Assembly: GCA_032718475.1 (NCBI GenBank)
Contig: JAUCBJ010007943.1
Coordinates: forward strand, 61,046-125,045
Origin: Nemertoderma westbladi
Lineage: Eukaryota; Xenacoelomorpha; Nemertodermatida; Nemertodermatidae
Direction: 5' to 3'
Length of the DNA: 64,000 nt
The translations under genes and the position numbers were made by a program. The notes under the pieces were generated by a model. The model was not told the DNA's origin, did not search any database, and saw only the letters and a program-made list of their open reading frames with translations. Of this stretch, positions 1 to 10,855 are shown in pieces. The number at the start of each line of letters is the position of its first letter. Position 1 is the first letter of the stretch.

Positions 1-2970
1 CCTACATTTGTTGTATGCCACCAGGGATGATAGGGTTTCTTGTCCTAGGAGAAGGTACAGGGTATTGTTGGATACGTAATTTTTGACACCTAATATTGAT
101 CTCATAGCCTTTCGAAAAAAGACTTCAAAATCGTTGGTGATAGCATCTGTGTAATTTGCTGTTCCATATAGGATTGATGGGGTGCAAATGGTTTTCCATA
201 TGGTCTTCGTAACTATCAGGGGCACATCAGAAGTTGATAACCCCCGGTTCTTTAATCGCGCCACATTCCACCAGCACCTTTTGACGAAGTTGTCTTTTAG
301 GCTGTCCTGAGTTAACGGGAAGGGCAGTCCTAGGTATCGACAACTATTTACGTGTTCTAGGGTAGTGTGACCAACTTTCAGGGTTTGTTTAGTGGTTGTC
401 TTTGTTGTTGGTGAGCAGATAACATAATGGGATTTTGTTGGGTTCGCTTTTAGGCCATGTGCAGAGAAGTAGGTAGTACAGACTGTTGTTAACTTCTGTA
501 GATCGCTCTTTAGGTTTACTAGAAGCAGTATGTCATCTGCATACCCAAGTATAGGGTAGGAGTGCTTGTTGATGTGTATACCTAATCCTAATGATTCTAT
601 GTTGACGAATAATTCTTTTAGATAAAAATTAAAGAGCCAGGCAGATAATACCCCCCCTTGTCTTACGCCTTTGGATAGTTTGATTGATTGTGTGTATAAA
701 CGTCGTCCTGTTCTTACATAAGCTGTAGATTTTTTGTAGAGTGATTCGAGTAGTTGTAACCAGGGTTTATCGATATTTGTTTCCCTAAGCTTACTAAAGA
801 GAGATTTGTGGTTTACGCAGTCGAAGGCCGCAGATAAGTCTATTGAGAGCACGTGGACGTCTGAGCCACCTGCATTAAAACGCTTAATTAGTTTATTGGC
901 TACCATGTAGGGGATTTCTCCATTGATTCCTTTCTTGTATGCCATTTGGAGATGGCTAGTTGCCTCTCGAGTGAATTCGCTCAGAACTAGAATTTCCGAC
1001 AGCTTGACGAAGATTGATGAGATTGAAATTCCTCTGTAATTTGTTGTATCGTTTTTCTTTCGAGAAGCATTCTTGAGGTGTGGTAGTAAGAGACTCGCAC
1101 ATAGGTTGTCCGGAAAGACTCCACAATGGGTCATGCTGTTGAAAAGGAAAGCAATATATTTACACATAGTATTTGATGATGCATTAATTAGGTGCTCTGT
1201 TGTTATATTAGCAAAATCGGACGCCTTTCCCTTATTAAGTGATTCTATTGCAGTCTTTATGTCTTGGATTGTAAAGAGTTTGGCATTGAAGAGCTCACTA
1301 GTTGGACTACTTTCTAGGTTTTCCCCGTCGACTTGAGTTTCGTCGTTGGTGGTTTGTTGGTGGCTATTTTGATCACTACTGTCTGTCTCAAAGAAATCTT
1401 TATAGTGGGTATAGAGTTTATTCGCATTCGCTTCTGTGATGGTAGTATGATTGGTTTCCTCACGTTTGAGTTTGTTCCAGAATTTGTCTGTGTCGTTTGC
1501 ACATGTTTAGGCGAGACTCAAAATATGTTCATGGTATGCTCTATGTGCTATTTTGGCTATTATACGACCCTCTTGTAGTCTCTGAAGGGAGGCGTCTTTC
1601 AACGTTAAGTTGTTGTTGGAAGTTCGTTTAATTTTTATCATTTCTAGAGATTTCAGTGATATAGTAGACCGAGTTGGGAGTGTCTTGCCATTGTTTCCAT
1701 GGTTCTTCCAGCGTTTCAATTTTTTGGGTATTATGGACGGGATGTGGTGTTTGGCAGATTGTAGCATTGTATGGTTAATCTTTTTAACCATCTCTTCTGG
1801 TAGCAATTTGTTTGTTGAGTACGAAACACCATCATCGTTAAGCAAGATTTTGCTAAAGCTCAGTAGCTCGTCATTAACAGATTTTCTATAGGCTTCTTTC
1901 TGTTCTGTTGTTGCTTCTTTAAATAGAAAGAAGCGAGGTCTAGTATTCCTCCACGCCGGTTTGTTTTGTAATTTTTGTTTGTGCTCCATTTGAGGAATAT
2001 TGAAGTTGCAGGAGACAGGTGTATGATCAGAAATGTTATCATCGTTTTGTTGGAAGATATGGCGTTCTTCTAAACAATTAGTAATGTTTTCTGAGGATAT
2101 TATATGATCTATTAGAGAGCTTCTTATTGTGATTCCTGTTCTTGATTTGAAAAAATAGGTTGCATTTCCGCCTGTTGTTTTGGAGTGTGTGCTTGAAAAG
2201 GCTTGTAATTTATAGGGGCGGACAATTTGTGTGTGAAAAATTGTTCCAAAAGTAGATCTTTTATTTTCTTCATTATGGTCTTCGTTGTGGGTTATATCAC
2301 CATTTATGTCTCCGGCTATGATTATTTCATTTCCATTTTGTATTGAATCATCAATTATTGATGTAAGCTTTCCGCATTCCTCTAAATAGTTGGTTCGTGA
2401 GTAGTTTGATTTATTATCAAAGGGCATATATGTTCCTATGATAGTGATATTGCAGTGGAAGTGATCATCAATTGTCATCGCAATCAGTCGGTCAGAGGTA
2501 GTGGTAACAGATGAACAGTATGTGCAGATATCATCTTTAATTAGGAAGGCTAGACCACCTTCTCCACGTACTCGTTTTTTATTTGACTTCATTCCTTCGG
2601 CTACAGAAAAGGTATAACAGGTGTAGCCGGCTGGTAGGTTTTTTTTGTTAAAGTTGAACTGAGCTTCTCTACAGCTGAGCCAGTGCTCTTGTAGTACTTG
2701 TAGTACCAGAATATGTGGGTCTTCATTTTGTAGGAGGGAGTAAATGTACTTTTTATTTCTTGTGTAGCCTTGGCAGTTAAATGTTATGATGTTCAAACCT
2801 AATGGGTTTGTATGAAAGTTTCTATCACGGTCAGAGTTTACTTTTGCTTCAGTATTACATGTGGTTGCCGGAGGTATAAAGATGCTTGCTTTGTTTGTTT
2901 TAAAAATACCGATTGTAGTACCTTGTGTGGGACCGTTCTTTCCGATAGTTCCCAGAGTTGATGAAACCAT
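1..2970 (-). pseudogene. LINE A ORF2: APE endonuclease + reverse transcriptase, one in-frame stop
   Basis: The ATG at 2970 is preceded almost directly by an in-frame TGA, so the start is well defined. The endonuclease domain shows NIITFNCQGY near 2790, then LQEHWL, GEGGLAFLIK, IIAGDINGD, SLIDHII and a terminal NISDHTPVSC with the catalytic SDH. A TAA at 1507–1509 interrupts the frame. The same frame then stays open to the window edge and encodes the reverse transcriptase: NYRGISI near 1040, DLSAAFDCVNH near 820, KGVRQGGVLSAWLF near 640 and GYADDILLLVNL near 520. The product would nick the target and copy the element RNA by target-primed reverse transcription. With only one stop this is a recently dead copy, or a live one if the stop is a sequence error. 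The C-terminus lies outside the window. Confidence 0.9.
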
Positions 2971-3235
2971 TGTTCATTGTTTGTTGCTCATCGGAAGCAT
3001 TAATATTTATTTCTCGTTGGGTTCTGTTCCCATCTTTCCAGGCTGGTTGTTTGTCTCTGTGGTCATATTGGCTTCCATCGCAATAATAGTTCCGGGAGTT
3101 TTGTTTGTTGTTGTTCAGCAGGTTACCCCTGTGTCCCCTATAATTGTGTGATGTATATCTGTAGTTGTCTGTTGGTTTGTTTCGTGATTCTCTGTATCCA
3201 TAGTTGTCTGTTGGTTTCCACGATTGACATTGTGA

Positions 3236-5975
3236 TTAGTTGCTCCAAGCATATGATTGTCTTTGGTAGTTTTTGTGGTTGGTTCCCTCATGATTATCTT
3301 TAAGGTCATGTTCGTTGTTACTATACGGGTTATGAGTTGTAGTTTGTCGGTTTCTGTCTTGTCTATTTCTATGGTAATTGCATGTTGTTGGGTTGTCTCC
3401 AGGCCACATATGGTTGTTTATAAAGATGTGGTAGTCAGCTGCTTGCACTGTTATTATGGCTTCTTTGATTTCTCCTTTATTGCCTCTAACCCAAACGTGG
3501 ACCGGATATATTCCAGTTTGTTTGTAACAAAATTGAGAGAGGCTGACCGATCCTGTATTTTTTGGTAAACCTGACACTAGTATTGTTTGCACTTGTTCAT
3601 TATTTTTCAAGTCTGTTTTCTTTTTAGTTACTTCTGGGTTTGTAGTCGGAATGTGTTCTTTTTTATTGCTCTTCTCTATGTTTTGTAGGATTACATTTTG
3701 TCTCTCAAGTAGCATTGCTATTTTGGAATCGTGATCCAGATTACTGAATAAGTTGCTAATTGGTATTGCTGTTTCTTTTGTTGTTTGTTGTTTAGGGCTA
3801 GGCCTCCCATTTGAAAGATGTACATATGTCCAGGCATTTGGATTATATGTCACTTCCTCCAGCGTTCTTGGTCTGACTACAGTTGGTTTCGATTCTGAAA
3901 TGTGTCCATTGTAGACAAGGTTTGCAGTATCAATGTCGACTTCAAGAAGTTCCTTTTCTGGAGTTTCAATCTGATCCCATGTTTGAAAGGTATCATCACT
4001 TTCGGAGGCTGGGCAACTCGCCCCGTTGCTATCAGTCGGGGTCGGGGTGGGAGTAGAATTATCACTATCATAGTCATCTGAGATGCTTTGGGACTCATCC
4101 TGCGATTCATCGCTTTCTTGGATTGAGGTTTCAGTATTATTAATATTTGTCAGTTGGTTTTTCTGTTTGCGCTTCCGTTTTTTCTCCTTTTTTGTTCGCC
4201 TCTTTGCTGCTTTATTTTGTTGTTTTGTTCCGGATGCTACTGATTTCTGCAGGTCATTTATTTCTAGGGTCATATTTGTGATTGAGTTCTGTAGCAGGTG
4301 AATGGTTTCGATTGCAGCATTATGAGCTCCAGAAAGGGATTTCACCTCAAGCTGTAGATTTGCAACAAGGTCTGTCAGTTGAAGTATGCTGAAACAATCC
4401 ATTGTATCTAAATTTACACGCTTTTTAAACGATTGAGAGATGGTATTATTCTCTATAGCGAGAGCAAACTCAGCCACATCTGTGGATAATTCTTCCATGG
4501 AACGTCTATTGACCGCGGTTATACTAAGACTGGGATTATTTCCTAAAATGTAGAGTTTTATGTGGTCTAGCAGAATTTTTTGCAATCTATTTAGTGTTCC
4601 AGATACCAAGGGAATCAATGTCTTAATGAATATGTCTTTGGGGTTATTTATTAGTTTCTCAGCACGTATTATAGACATTATTTCTTCAGTTGTCGATGCA
4701 TTCATTAGTAGATTCAGGTTGTTCAAGTTAGGGTCTATTGAGAAGGTTGGTTCTTGTTGTGTTGCGGTTATTTCGATGCGACAGTCTTCTACAGATCTCT
4801 TGAACCATGCACGGATCTCTGGACTATTTTCATGGTCTTCTCTTACTGATGAAGATTTCTGAGCTAGGGCTAAGCCATAGAGACAAATGTATATCCCACA
4901 GTCATAACCGTTTTTTTGTCCCGGGTATTGTCTCGTGTTTTGCTTTGTGATCCATGGTGATTCTTGCAGATTATTAGGGTTTTTCACTTTATGTATGAGG
5001 TTGAATAAATTGGTTATTGTGGCAGCAATTGACGATGTTGGATTGTCGTCCATGGGATCTAGGGTATATACTGTACTATTTTTTTTGTTGGATCTGCTAC
5101 ATGAAGTGTGAAATGTTTATGTTCATCGTCGATGTCTGGTATGAGTATGATTGAGTTTTGCTGAGTCGTTGGATCCCAGGAACTTGTGATATGTCTAAGG
5201 GCAGCTGAAATATCCCACTCCTTTTGGTGTAGCTTTTTACTTAATTCAATGGGGATGGTTATTGTGTGTGAAAACTGTATCTCCAATATTCCAAAGAAAT
5301 ATTCTATTATATGGTCACTGATATATAATTCTTTATCCCCTCTAGTTGTGATTGTTTTCTCTCGTGAAGTAGGATCAGGTATTTTTATTAGGTGTATTTC
5401 TCTAGGTAGGGGGGGGATTAGGGTTCTAGGATTGGTTCTCTTTGGTTTTGTTATGGCTTTGACGATTTCAGCTGTTGGCGCATTCTGCGTTGATGATAGG
5501 TTTTTTGAAGAATCGGCAAAAAAGCCCATTGACTCCTCTATTTCAGATATGCTAATGTCGTTTAGAGTATCGCTGGTGGTAGAGAAGGTTACATTGATTT
5601 TGTTACTGTGTGTGTTGGATAAATTCTTTTTTTTTGACTTCTCTTTTGGTTCCAAAGTTGAGGTGTTTTGTTTTGTATGTTCATGTTTTTTTGGAGCGTT
5701 GGTTGATGACTTTAATTTTTTTTTTTTGTTGTATTTATACTGGTAGTGTCAGTTTGTGTGTTTATGGGGGGCATACTCGAACCCATCAGTCTGTTGTGAC
5801 CCGTATTTTCCTCCATTGCGAGAGAGTCAGGTTCGGTTTCTTCATTTGGCGTCATCTGATTCAGAGGGTCAGACATGTGACTGTCAGGTGGGGTAGGCGA
5901 AGGGCTGCCTCCAGCCAGGCGCTGGTGCGGGAGTGGTTGGGGTTCGTGTTTTGGTGAGTGCTGTACTGGCGCCAT
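3236..5975 (-). pseudogene. LINE A ORF1: Ulp1/C48-like protease, coiled coil, RRM-like domain, two frame shifts
   Basis: The most likely start is the ATG at 5973–5975 (MAPVQHSPKH). The reading frame shifts at an A12 run near 5713–5724 and at an A8 run near 5079–5086; joined, the protein would be about 910 residues. Across the second shift lie the pieces of a Ulp1/SENP cysteine protease: HFTLHV (His, near 5115), TLDPM (Asp, near 5056), and GQKNGYDCGIY (Gln and Cys, near 4900). A heptad-rich stretch near 4375–4240 suggests a coiled coil, followed by a very basic segment (KRRTKKEKKRKRKQK) and an acidic Ser/Asp-rich linker. A beta-alpha unit near 3580–3420 (TILVSGLPKNTG) looks like the RRM of many LINE ORF1 proteins. 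ORF1 proteins coat element RNA. A desumoylating or polyprotein-type protease here is unusual. The protease call rests on motif order, not on a search. Confidence 0.75.
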
Positions 5976-6160
5976 GTCGTCAGGCCGTGATGCGCAGTTC
6001 ACACAGTTATCGCGCCGCTCGCGGTCCGGTATATACTCCTTTCCGCTATGCAGGCAGTTTGCAGTCCGCAGTCTGTTTGGCGGATGGGTTTAGGCAGTCT
6101 GTATGTGTGTCTTTCACACACTATTATATACAGGATAAATTCCCCAACTTCCTCTAAGTC

Positions 6161-6643
6161 ACAATTATTTTAGTTAAAAGTTTACTGTTATATTTATACT
6201 CAATAGTTTCTTTTAGAGAAGGCCACAAAATGTATAAATGTTTTGAGTCGGCATTATGTTCTAGTGAATAATTATAATTATGTTCTGAAAATAATATAAA
6301 TTTGGTGGGCAATATAACATAAATTAACATCATTATACTAGGCCTATATCATATTGAGGTTCCTATTTTTATAAATCTTATTATCATTAATCTTATTAAT
6401 CTTATTATAAATCAAATGTTATATTTTATGAGTTGGTTGGCAACAGCGGTATTCCTATCCAATATATCTATTTTTTAGCTATTCATACTTAAACTAAATG
6501 TTCCAGAACATCGTGTATTTATTAAATAGAATAAATGGCCTTCAGCGAAGGAGAGTTCTTGCAATCTTTGAACGCCTATATTTCAGCTGTTTCTCAACGA
6601 AATTCAGATAATGTTACATATTTCTAATCCTTGCAAGGCAAGC
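6161..6643. other. AT-rich spacer, nothing recognised
   Basis: No coding potential, tRNA-like box or repeat was recognised here. It forms the left flank of the LTR retrotransposon and ends in that element's target duplication. Confidence 0.6.
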
Positions 6644-6648
6644 TTTCT
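6644..6648. repeat. Target-site duplication TTTCT (left)
   Basis: Matches 18066–18070 exactly. A 5-bp duplication is usual for BEL/Pao and many other LTR elements. Confidence 0.9.
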
Positions 6649-7833
6649 TGTTCGCGCTTTTGAAGACCTTTAGCAGTTTAACCTGCCAAAATTTATATGT
6701 CTTTTAGTTAATTAACACACCTTTAGCATACGACAATATTTTATGCTAATAAACAAAACATTAGCCGAAGCCAGCCCATGCGCGATCATTCACCCGATGG
6801 ATCTACACCCGGGAGGCTGAATTCGGATGCTTAGATTTTATTATTGCAGTGTAAGGTTGCAGTGTAAGCCTACTGTATTATTCGATTGATCGCTAATATG
6901 TAATTTCTGACAGATATTATTAACTTTCGGGAAATATTAACAGTTCCTTTAGGACGTGGCGCTCTATCTATTTAAACAGAGCTAGGACTTATACTAAACG
7001 CAACGATAAGGCTTATGATTAAAGTATAAGTCGCATTCTTTAGGAAATGCTTTGTTACCAGTCACATCACACTCACAATCATGCACACTATTCTGCCGAC
7101 CGTCAGTATATTTGATCACACATAAAGAGATCAGTAATTGACTCATGTAGGGTCTGCTAAATAACATTAGATTTAATACACACCACATTAATATAAATCG
7201 CAATTGTTATGTATAGCCGGTCTCTCTAACCTGTAGTGTATCAAGAAAATTGGGAAATTTGGGGGATTTATCCGTATTATCCAAAGAGCAATATTTCCAT
7301 CAACAAATAGGTACAATTAATAACTGACGGTAAATAACAGTACAAACAATATGATTAGTGCAGTTAAATTAAGTGAGGTAACACCGCCGGTAACAGTTAT
7401 ACTTTCTATAATCTAAGCAGTTTTTGCTAGAGTTGTTCCAAAAGCCGGTGTTATGGCGAAAAATGGGAACACAACAACAGAAACATGTGACTACTGCTCT
7501 ATACGAAGATACCAACTCCCTTATTCCACGAAGCTCCCGTTCAACACAGAGGATGAGCATAGAGATAGGAAATTCAGTTCAGTAGCGCTGGGATAGGTCG
7601 AAATCAACGCCTACGCAAATTCTATTGGCCGACACGAACAGCAAGGCTAAGGCAACCTCTCTAAGCTAGTTGGCCGATTAAACTGAGCCCAGATATCTCC
7701 GTACAGCACATCAGCCAATAAGCTGGTAGCTTGCACTATTTTAGTTATAAATCCCTTTGAGAGTATTCTAGCGACTGGGGGGGAACTGGCCAGCAAAGGC
7801 AAACGTATCAGTTATCCCACAAAAGCTTTTACA
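6649..7833 (-). repeat. 3' LTR (left-hand copy)
   Basis: Identical in length to 16881–18065 at a constant offset of 10232 bp. The two differences seen are C at 6731 against T at 16963, and C at 7586 against T at 17818. Short ORFs inside are repeated in both LTRs and are not genes. Confidence 0.95.
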
Positions 7834-7841
7834 CCGCTCCC
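7834..7841 (-). promoter_or_regulatory. Probable polypurine tract
   Basis: Directly next to the 3' LTR on the element strand is GGGAGCGG, the expected place and composition for the plus-strand primer of an LTR retrotransposon. It is short and holds one C, so the call is tentative. Confidence 0.5.
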
Positions 7842-7911
7842 AGAAAATGGGATTTAAGTCTATAAAATATACAAAATCACAGTTTCTAAAATATAAAAAT
7901 ACTCTAAACAG

Positions 7912-8805
7912 TTAGTCTTTCTTGCGCGGACGGCGTTTACGCAGTTTTTTAAAGCTAGCAAGAGTCCTTTTCTCTTTGGGGCGAGCCACTTTACGAGGAG
8001 GGCTATAACTCCTGGGTGAAGGGTGCAATATGATTGCATCAGAAGGTATGGGATTGCGATCGGTATATCCGCCGGTCGAAGTACCGGGTTGATTGACATC
8101 AACGTCCGGGGAGAGGGGTCTAACGGCTTTGAGAGCTCGTTTCAAGACAGCCGCTCTTACGGGTCCTTTACGAGTGGTCTGAACGAGGGCCGTGGGTGGA
8201 CCATAGGCAGTTAGAAACTTCCTTGGTTTAATGGTTCTTTCCAACTCGCGTTCGCGGGCTCGGTATTCGTAAGGCCGTCGATATACTTCCTGTAACTCAG
8301 GGTGTGAGTTAACAAACAATTCTCCATAGTCCGGATCCTGACGGATATGATTGATTAAGTTATAGGAATGAAGGTCGCTAGGATTAACACTCCTGAGAAA
8401 TTTGCGTACGAATTTGGTTGAAATACATTCTCCGACGCGCTTCAGTAGCTCGTAACTTGATATGCGTGATTTCTGTTCAACCGAAGCGAATAGATAAGGA
8501 TGTAACGCATAAACTCCTTCGTAAGCGCGTCCGGGATAATAGCGATGGCGCGAATCACAATATAAATCAGTGTTCGCTTCCCAAGCTCTGATGTAACGTA
8601 GTGTGATCATTTCATCTACGCTTTCCAAATCGTGATTAAAAGGGCAATCGAAACTGGCATGTCCCTTTAGTTGACAATGGTGACATTGAGTCATAAATTG
8701 AGGGCAAACCGCAAAAATGTGCAAATTATTAAATCTGCAATACGCGCAATAAATTTCCATCGCCGGTTGTTCGTGGAAATAGGAACAGCGGACGTTTGTG
8801 TCCAT
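7912..8805 (-). CDS. Zinc-knuckle ORF near the 3' LTR of the retrotransposon, function unknown
   Basis: A 297-codon ORF from the ATG at 8805, in the place where env would lie in an LTR element. It has two CCHC-type clusters near its start: CAYCRFNNLHIFAVC (C-x2-C-x5-H-x4-C) and CHHCQLKGHASFDC (C-x2-C-x4-H-x4-C). The frame is open upstream to about 8961, and that stretch adds a third C-x2-C-x4-H cluster (CRLCASRDH), so the true start may be further up or reached by splicing. The middle is rich in Arg, Tyr and Glu; the end is strongly basic (KKLRKRRPRKKD). There is no signal peptide or membrane segment, so it is not an envelope. The knuckles and basic tail suggest a nucleic-acid binder, perhaps a second nucleocapsid-like protein. 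I do not recognise a specific family. Confidence 0.65.
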   Translation of the reverse strand: MDTNVRCSYFHEQPAMEIYCAYCRFNNLHIFAVCPQFMTQCHHCQLKGHASFDCPFNHDLESVDEMITLRYIRAWEANTDLYCDSRHRYYPGRAYEGVYALHPYLFASVEQKSRISSYELLKRVGECISTKFVRKFLRSVNPSDLHSYNLINHIRQDPDYGELFVNSHPELQEVYRRPYEYRARERELERTIKPRKFLTAYGPPTALVQTTRKGPVRAAVLKRALKAVRPLSPDVDVNQPGTSTGGYTDRNPIPSDAIILHPSPRSYSPPRKVARPKEKRTLASFKKLRKRRPRKKD

Positions 8806-9168
8806 GGGCGTAACATGGTCTCTCGATGCGCATAACCGACAACGTTGCCGAGAAACATAGTTGGCATGGCGATAATCGTACTCAGTGAGACACTGTGGAC
8901 CTTGATACCATTCTAGGATGTAATCGTTGTCGCTGTTCCGGGCGCGATAGGCTGAATCTCCTCAGATTCTAGGCATATTGGTTCATCTTCCCAGTCTATT
9001 ACGAATTAAGAAGTCCATATACGTACCATTACGATGCGTATAGCGAGCGGTTAATTTTCGATAGTCCAATTCACGCGTAAGTTGCTCTTGGGACATCGGC
9101 GGTTCGATATAATGACCATCGTCCTCCGTAATAGTCGGATCGGCTTCACCGCGTATCAAGCTATCCAC
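8806..9168 (-). pseudogene. Possible broken N-terminal part of the zinc-knuckle ORF
   Basis: Three short open stretches in successive frames follow each other: 9168–8983 (MDSLIRGEADPTITEDDGHY..., acidic), then an acidic stretch with VIDWEDEPICLESEE near 8995–8915, then NSDNDYILEWYQGPQCL running into the zinc-knuckle ORF. The composition is protein-like and the order continuous, which suggests one ancestral reading frame broken by small indels, or small introns. The 9168 start is only one of several possible. Confidence 0.4.
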
Positions 9169-10855
9169 AAACGCTTGTAAAGGTAGAGTATATCACTCTC
9201 TAATACGAAGGTCATCTTCTATCAATTCCGTCATATCTGCTATCTGAGTTTATTAATATTAATATGAGTTAATATTTAGGCAAGCGGGCGTCGCTGCCTA
9301 CTAGGCTTTGCCCCCGGACAGTGGGTTTCTCAGCGCCGATGTACCGTTGTCGCGGTGTTTACGCCAACATGTAGCAACAGCACGACAACGATAACCGGCA
9401 CAAGTCCCACCACTGTCCGTCCCAAAAGCTTGAATCCACTTGAGGTTATCTCGGTAGAGTTAGGGCTACTTTACAATTGCGATTATCTACTGTAAACACA
9501 CTTTAGTAGTAACATTCACCTATAAACGCACAAATTCCATACAATCATTACTTACTACACACATGCATGCCATTTGTCCGTTAGTCAGTGTCATCCAGAA
9601 TGTCACGTTATTACTATGTATCCTTGGATACTAATAGTGCGCTGTGTATACTCTTATGCTACGCAATGGGTTAAGCTTTTATTGTTCCTTTAACTTGCTT
9701 CTAATTCTAGCGTGGGTGTTGCCATGGTGACATTATGGAAAACTAGCGGTAGAATTAGGGTAATTCTCATGCATACAGATCTGGGATGTTATTTAATAGT
9801 AATTCTTTAATTGTCAATATCCTCTTTATGCATGATTTTATAAATTTTATCGGCTATTGACTATATGTTGGAGATTCTCGCACTCTAGTACACTCAATAT
9901 GAATCTCCGCTCCCATGATCTATTAATTACTAGAATTTTGGGAATGTTATAAATTGCACAAATGACAATTTATGAAATTCATTTGAATATGAATTTAAAT
10001 TTATTCCCGTGAATTTTATTATTTGATGTTAAAATTGACACAATTTGATTCCAGAGCAGGTCTGGGGACATAGGATCCTTAATTCTATGAAATTTGTCTT
10101 TTAAGAGTATCGGTAAGTGCTACGATATCTTAATCGACTAGAATTGTTAACGGATTTGAATTTTACAGATTTTAATAAATATTAAATTAATATTTAGGAT
10201 GGGCACCGATTTATTCCAGAACTTGTCTGGGGACGTTAACCACTGATTCTAGAATTTGTCTTTCAAGTATATCGGTGGGTGCCACGATATCTTAATCGAC
10301 TAGAATTACAGATGGTCAAAAGGTTTAACAGCTTTATTTGCGTTTTACGCTACTGTTAGAGGGACATCACGCTACTATATGTATTATTTGTTATAAGGTA
10401 GAAGAGCAATATCGCACGAAGCAATGTCAGTGTGAAGAGGCAAGTCGTTTCCAAGGTCTACCCAGAGCTTGGTTTAGCCGAGACTCGAGGATCTGAACTT
10501 TGCATTCCTAATACTCTGCCTACCAATAATACTTAAATATAGTAGTGGCTTTTTTGTACTTTAATAAGTACTGACATGTCATCTTACTATAGTCTCGCAT
10601 TTATAATATAATACGGACAGTAAGGAAAGAGAAAAATAATTATTTCTTGCCGTCGCACTAAATATATTATAAGTAATTAAGTACGTAATAAACACTAATA
10701 TATTGCACTAATTTACTAAATAATCGCTAAAATAACATTCTACTAAATAAAATTAAAGAAAACGATTATAATAAAATTACGTAATAATACATACATAAAT
10801 ATAAAATAAAAAACAAATATAAAATGATATAGTCACACACCCACTCCATATGTTA
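9169..10855. other. Non-coding interior of the retrotransposon
   Basis: No long ORF is present. This is where pol would be expected to continue, so it probably marks lost sequence replaced by AT-rich DNA. It includes a local duplication described separately (10040–10310). No RT or integrase motif was found on either strand. Confidence 0.6.
10040..10310. repeat. Imperfect tandem duplication inside the retrotransposon
   Basis: Two related stretches of about 90 bp lie about 165 bp apart. Each has a TCTGGGGAC core (near 10062 and 10229) and ends in the shared string TATCTTAATCGACTAGAATT (near 10125 and 10288). Divergence between copies is moderate, so the duplication is older than the insertion. 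Confidence 0.6.

Larger units (their letters stand above)
1..6160 (-). mobile_element. Non-LTR retrotransposon (LINE A), 3' end beyond the left edge
   Basis: On the minus strand the order is a short 5' leader, ORF1 (from 5975 down to 3236), a 265-bp gap and ORF2 (2970 down to position 1 and beyond). ORF2 has an APE-type endonuclease followed by a reverse transcriptase with a YADD active site, which defines an APE-class LINE. The element is nearly full length inside the window: ORF2 has a single in-frame stop, and ORF1 needs two one-base shifts, both at A-runs. The clade is unresolved; the two-ORF plan and RT motifs look CR1/L2-like. The right boundary near 6160 is estimated from where the GC-richer leader gives way to AT-rich DNA, and no target duplication can be tested because the 3' end is missing. 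Confidence 0.9.

Noticed and set aside
5186-5746. 186-codon plus-strand ORF
   Set aside because: Antisense shadow of LINE A ORF1, with hydrophobic composition typical of complement frames.
6994-7560. Small ORFs in the LTR, repeated at 17226–17792
   Set aside because: Both copies are identical because the LTRs are; no protein-like features.
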